The translations under genes were made by a program, and so were the position numbers. The notes below the pieces were generated by a model, which was not told where the DNA came from, ran no database searches, and worked only from the letters and a program-made list of their open reading frames with translations. Shown piece after piece: positions 22,397 through 23,695 of a stretch of DNA of 23,695 nt (position 1 is the first letter of the stretch; the number at the start of each line of letters is the position of its first letter). Source of the DNA: Clostridia bacterium (lineage in GTDB: Bacteria; Bacillota; Clostridia; Christensenellales; Aristaeellaceae); assembly GCA_900769875.1 (NCBI GenBank), contig CAAGII010000006.1, positions 1 through 23,695 of the forward strand. Direction: 5' to 3'.

Positions 22397-23695
22397 TTAG
22401 TTCTGCTCGCTGTCGATCATATCCTGCGTGATCTCGGATTCCGGCCATTCGCTGACTTCATAGTCGCGATAAATATCCAGACCGGAGCCGGCAGGGATCA
22501 GCTTACCGATGATAACGTTCTCCTTCAGGCCGACCAGATTGTCAACCTTACCCTTAATGGCTGCCTCTGTCAGAACCTTCGTGGTTTCCTGGAAGGATGC
22601 AGCAGAGAGGAAGGATTCCGTTGCCAGAGAGGCTTTGGTGATGCCCATGAGCATGAGCGTACAGGTGGCTTCGTGCAGATCGGTCTCGCCTGCGGCGATC
22701 CGCTCGCGGATCACTTCATTTGCACGCTCGAATTCGTAAACATCAACGACCGTGCCGCTGAGAAGATCGGTATCGCCGGTTTCCTCAACGCGAACCTTAC
22801 GCATCATCTGACGGATAATGACCTCGATATGCTTATCGTTGATGTCAACGCCCTGCTGACGGTACACGGCGAGAACGCCCTGCGTCAGATAATTCTGAAC
22901 AGCCTCTACGCCGGAAATGCGCAGAACATCGTGCGGGTTCAACGCGCCATCGGTGATGGGGTCGCCCTTCTTGATGCGCTTGCCGTTTTCGATCTTCAGT
23001 CCAACGGAATACGGCACCTGATAGAGCTTGACCTCGCCGTCATCGGCGGTAATGGTAATATCACGCAGAGCACTGCGGTGGCTCTCGTCAACATCCGCAA
23101 CACCGTCGATCTCGGAGATAATCGCCATTTTCTTGGGCTTACGGGCTTCGAACAATTCCTCAACACGGGGCAGACCCTGGGTAATATCGTCGCCGGCGAC
23201 ACCGCCGGTGTGGAACGTACGCATGGTGAGCTGCGTGCCGGGTTCGCCGATGGACTGTGCGGCAATGATACCGACAGCTTCGCCGAGATTGACCAGATCG
23301 GAGGTGGCAAGGTTCATGCCGTAGCACTTTGCACAGACACCGCTGGCTGCATGGCAGCCGAGAACGGTACGGGCATAGACATTGTGGATGCCGTGCGCTT
23401 CGAGCATCTTGGCATCGTCCTCGCTCATCATGCGATCCTTCGAAATCAGGACTTCGCCGGTTTCGGGATCGACAACATCATCGACCGGGAAACGACCGTG
23501 GATGCGGGCAGCAAAGGTTTCGATCACCTGTCCCTTTTCCACGACCTCGCACAGGTTGATGCCATGCTTGGTGCCGCAGTCGTGCTCACGGATAATGACC
23601 TCCTGAGAAACGTCAACCAGTCGACGGGTCAGATAGCCGGAGTCAGCGGTACGAAGTGCGGTATCGGTCATGCCCTTACGAGCGCCTCTGGAGGA
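22397..23695 (-). CDS. rpoC: RNA polymerase subunit beta' (3' part, cut by the window edge)
   Basis: The last 432 residues of RpoC are present; the frame is still open at 23695, where it reads SSRGARKGMTDTALRTADSG. Recognisable parts are the C-terminal zinc site (C in HDCGTKHG and the cluster CHAASGVCAKCYG), the trigger-loop/bridge neighbourhood AVGIIAAQSIGEPGTQLTMR and TFHTGGVAGDDITQGLPRV, and the C-terminal region ending SEITQDMIDSEQN. Bacillota RpoC is ~1,200 residues, so about two thirds lies outside. A terminator follows the stop directly; the usual downstream rpsL-rpsG genes are not here. GC is lower than in the left part of the window. Confidence 0.97.
   Translation of the reverse strand, partial: SSRGARKGMTDTALRTADSGYLTRRLVDVSQEVIIREHDCGTKHGINLCEVVEKGQVIETFAARIHGRFPVDDVVDPETGEVLISKDRMMSEDDAKMLEAHGIHNVYARTVLGCHAASGVCAKCYGMNLATSDLVNLGEAVGIIAAQSIGEPGTQLTMRTFHTGGVAGDDITQGLPRVEELFEARKPKKMAIISEIDGVADVDESHRSALRDITITADDGEVKLYQVPYSVGLKIENGKRIKKGDPITDGALNPHDVLRISGVEAVQNYLTQGVLAVYRQQGVDINDKHIEVIIRQMMRKVRVEETGDTDLLSGTVVDVYEFERANEVIRERIAAGETDLHEATCTLMLMGITKASLATESFLSAASFQETTKVLTEAAIKGKVDNLVGLKENVIIGKLIPAGSGLDIYRDYEVSEWPESEITQDMIDSEQN

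Noticed and set aside
1..23695. CRISPR arrays, tRNA/rRNA genes, insertion sequences, phage genes
   Set aside because: No regularly spaced repeats, cloverleaf patterns, transposase motifs or terminal repeats were seen on reading.

Overview
This window looks like Clostridia (Bacillota) DNA. The first ~19.8 kb is GC-rich (about 60% by hand-counting lines). It carries the conserved block yqfC-yqfD-phoH-pgpH-ybeY/cdd-era, whose first two genes belong to sporulation families, so the host is probably an endospore-forming, plant-fibre-degrading anaerobe. I see no tRNA, rRNA, CRISPR array, insertion sequence or prophage gene.

Layout. (1) 1-20: first six codons of a leftward gene. (2) 219-6923: a tightly overlapping rightward operon: yqfC, yqfD, phoH, the c-di-AMP phosphodiesterase gene pgpH, a single reading frame fusing YbeY to cytidine deaminase, and era, followed by a hairpin. 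(3) 6991-7268: a deletion remnant of a sugar-epimerase-like gene. (4) 7258-8427: a leftward DUF4317 gene. (5) 8580-15623: a carbohydrate locus. Leftward uxuA-uxuB (hexuronate catabolism) is divergent from a rightward Gfo/Idh/MocA oxidoreductase, a cytoplasmic GH43 and a secreted GH5; the region between them holds promoters and repeated motifs. (6) 15741-17723: a leftward Tet(M)/EF-G-like translational GTPase. (7) 18049-19787: a rightward two-gene operon of a NifU-like protein and a GGGtGRT-family protein, with a near-consensus promoter, a structured ~108-nt leader, strong ribosome sites, and a perfect terminator. I regard this as the best candidate for an undescribed system. (8) 19893-23695: an M29 aminopeptidase divergent from a homocysteine S-methyltransferase, a small unknown ORF, and the 3' third of rpoC running out of the window.

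How the genes work together. The carbohydrate locus makes sense as extracellular cleavage by GH5, intracellular trimming by GH43, and fructuronate/mannonate breakdown by UxuB and UxuA. The first operon combines sporulation, c-di-AMP turnover and ribosome maturation. The NifU-like/GGGtGRT pair is a conserved anaerobe module of unknown function; codon choice and signals suggest strong expression.

Caution. Right of about 19.8 kb the GC falls to roughly 50-55% and leucine TTA/TTG codons become common. The change coincides with two back-to-back perfect hairpins, so a different genomic origin (contig join or transfer) should be considered for the last ~3.9 kb.
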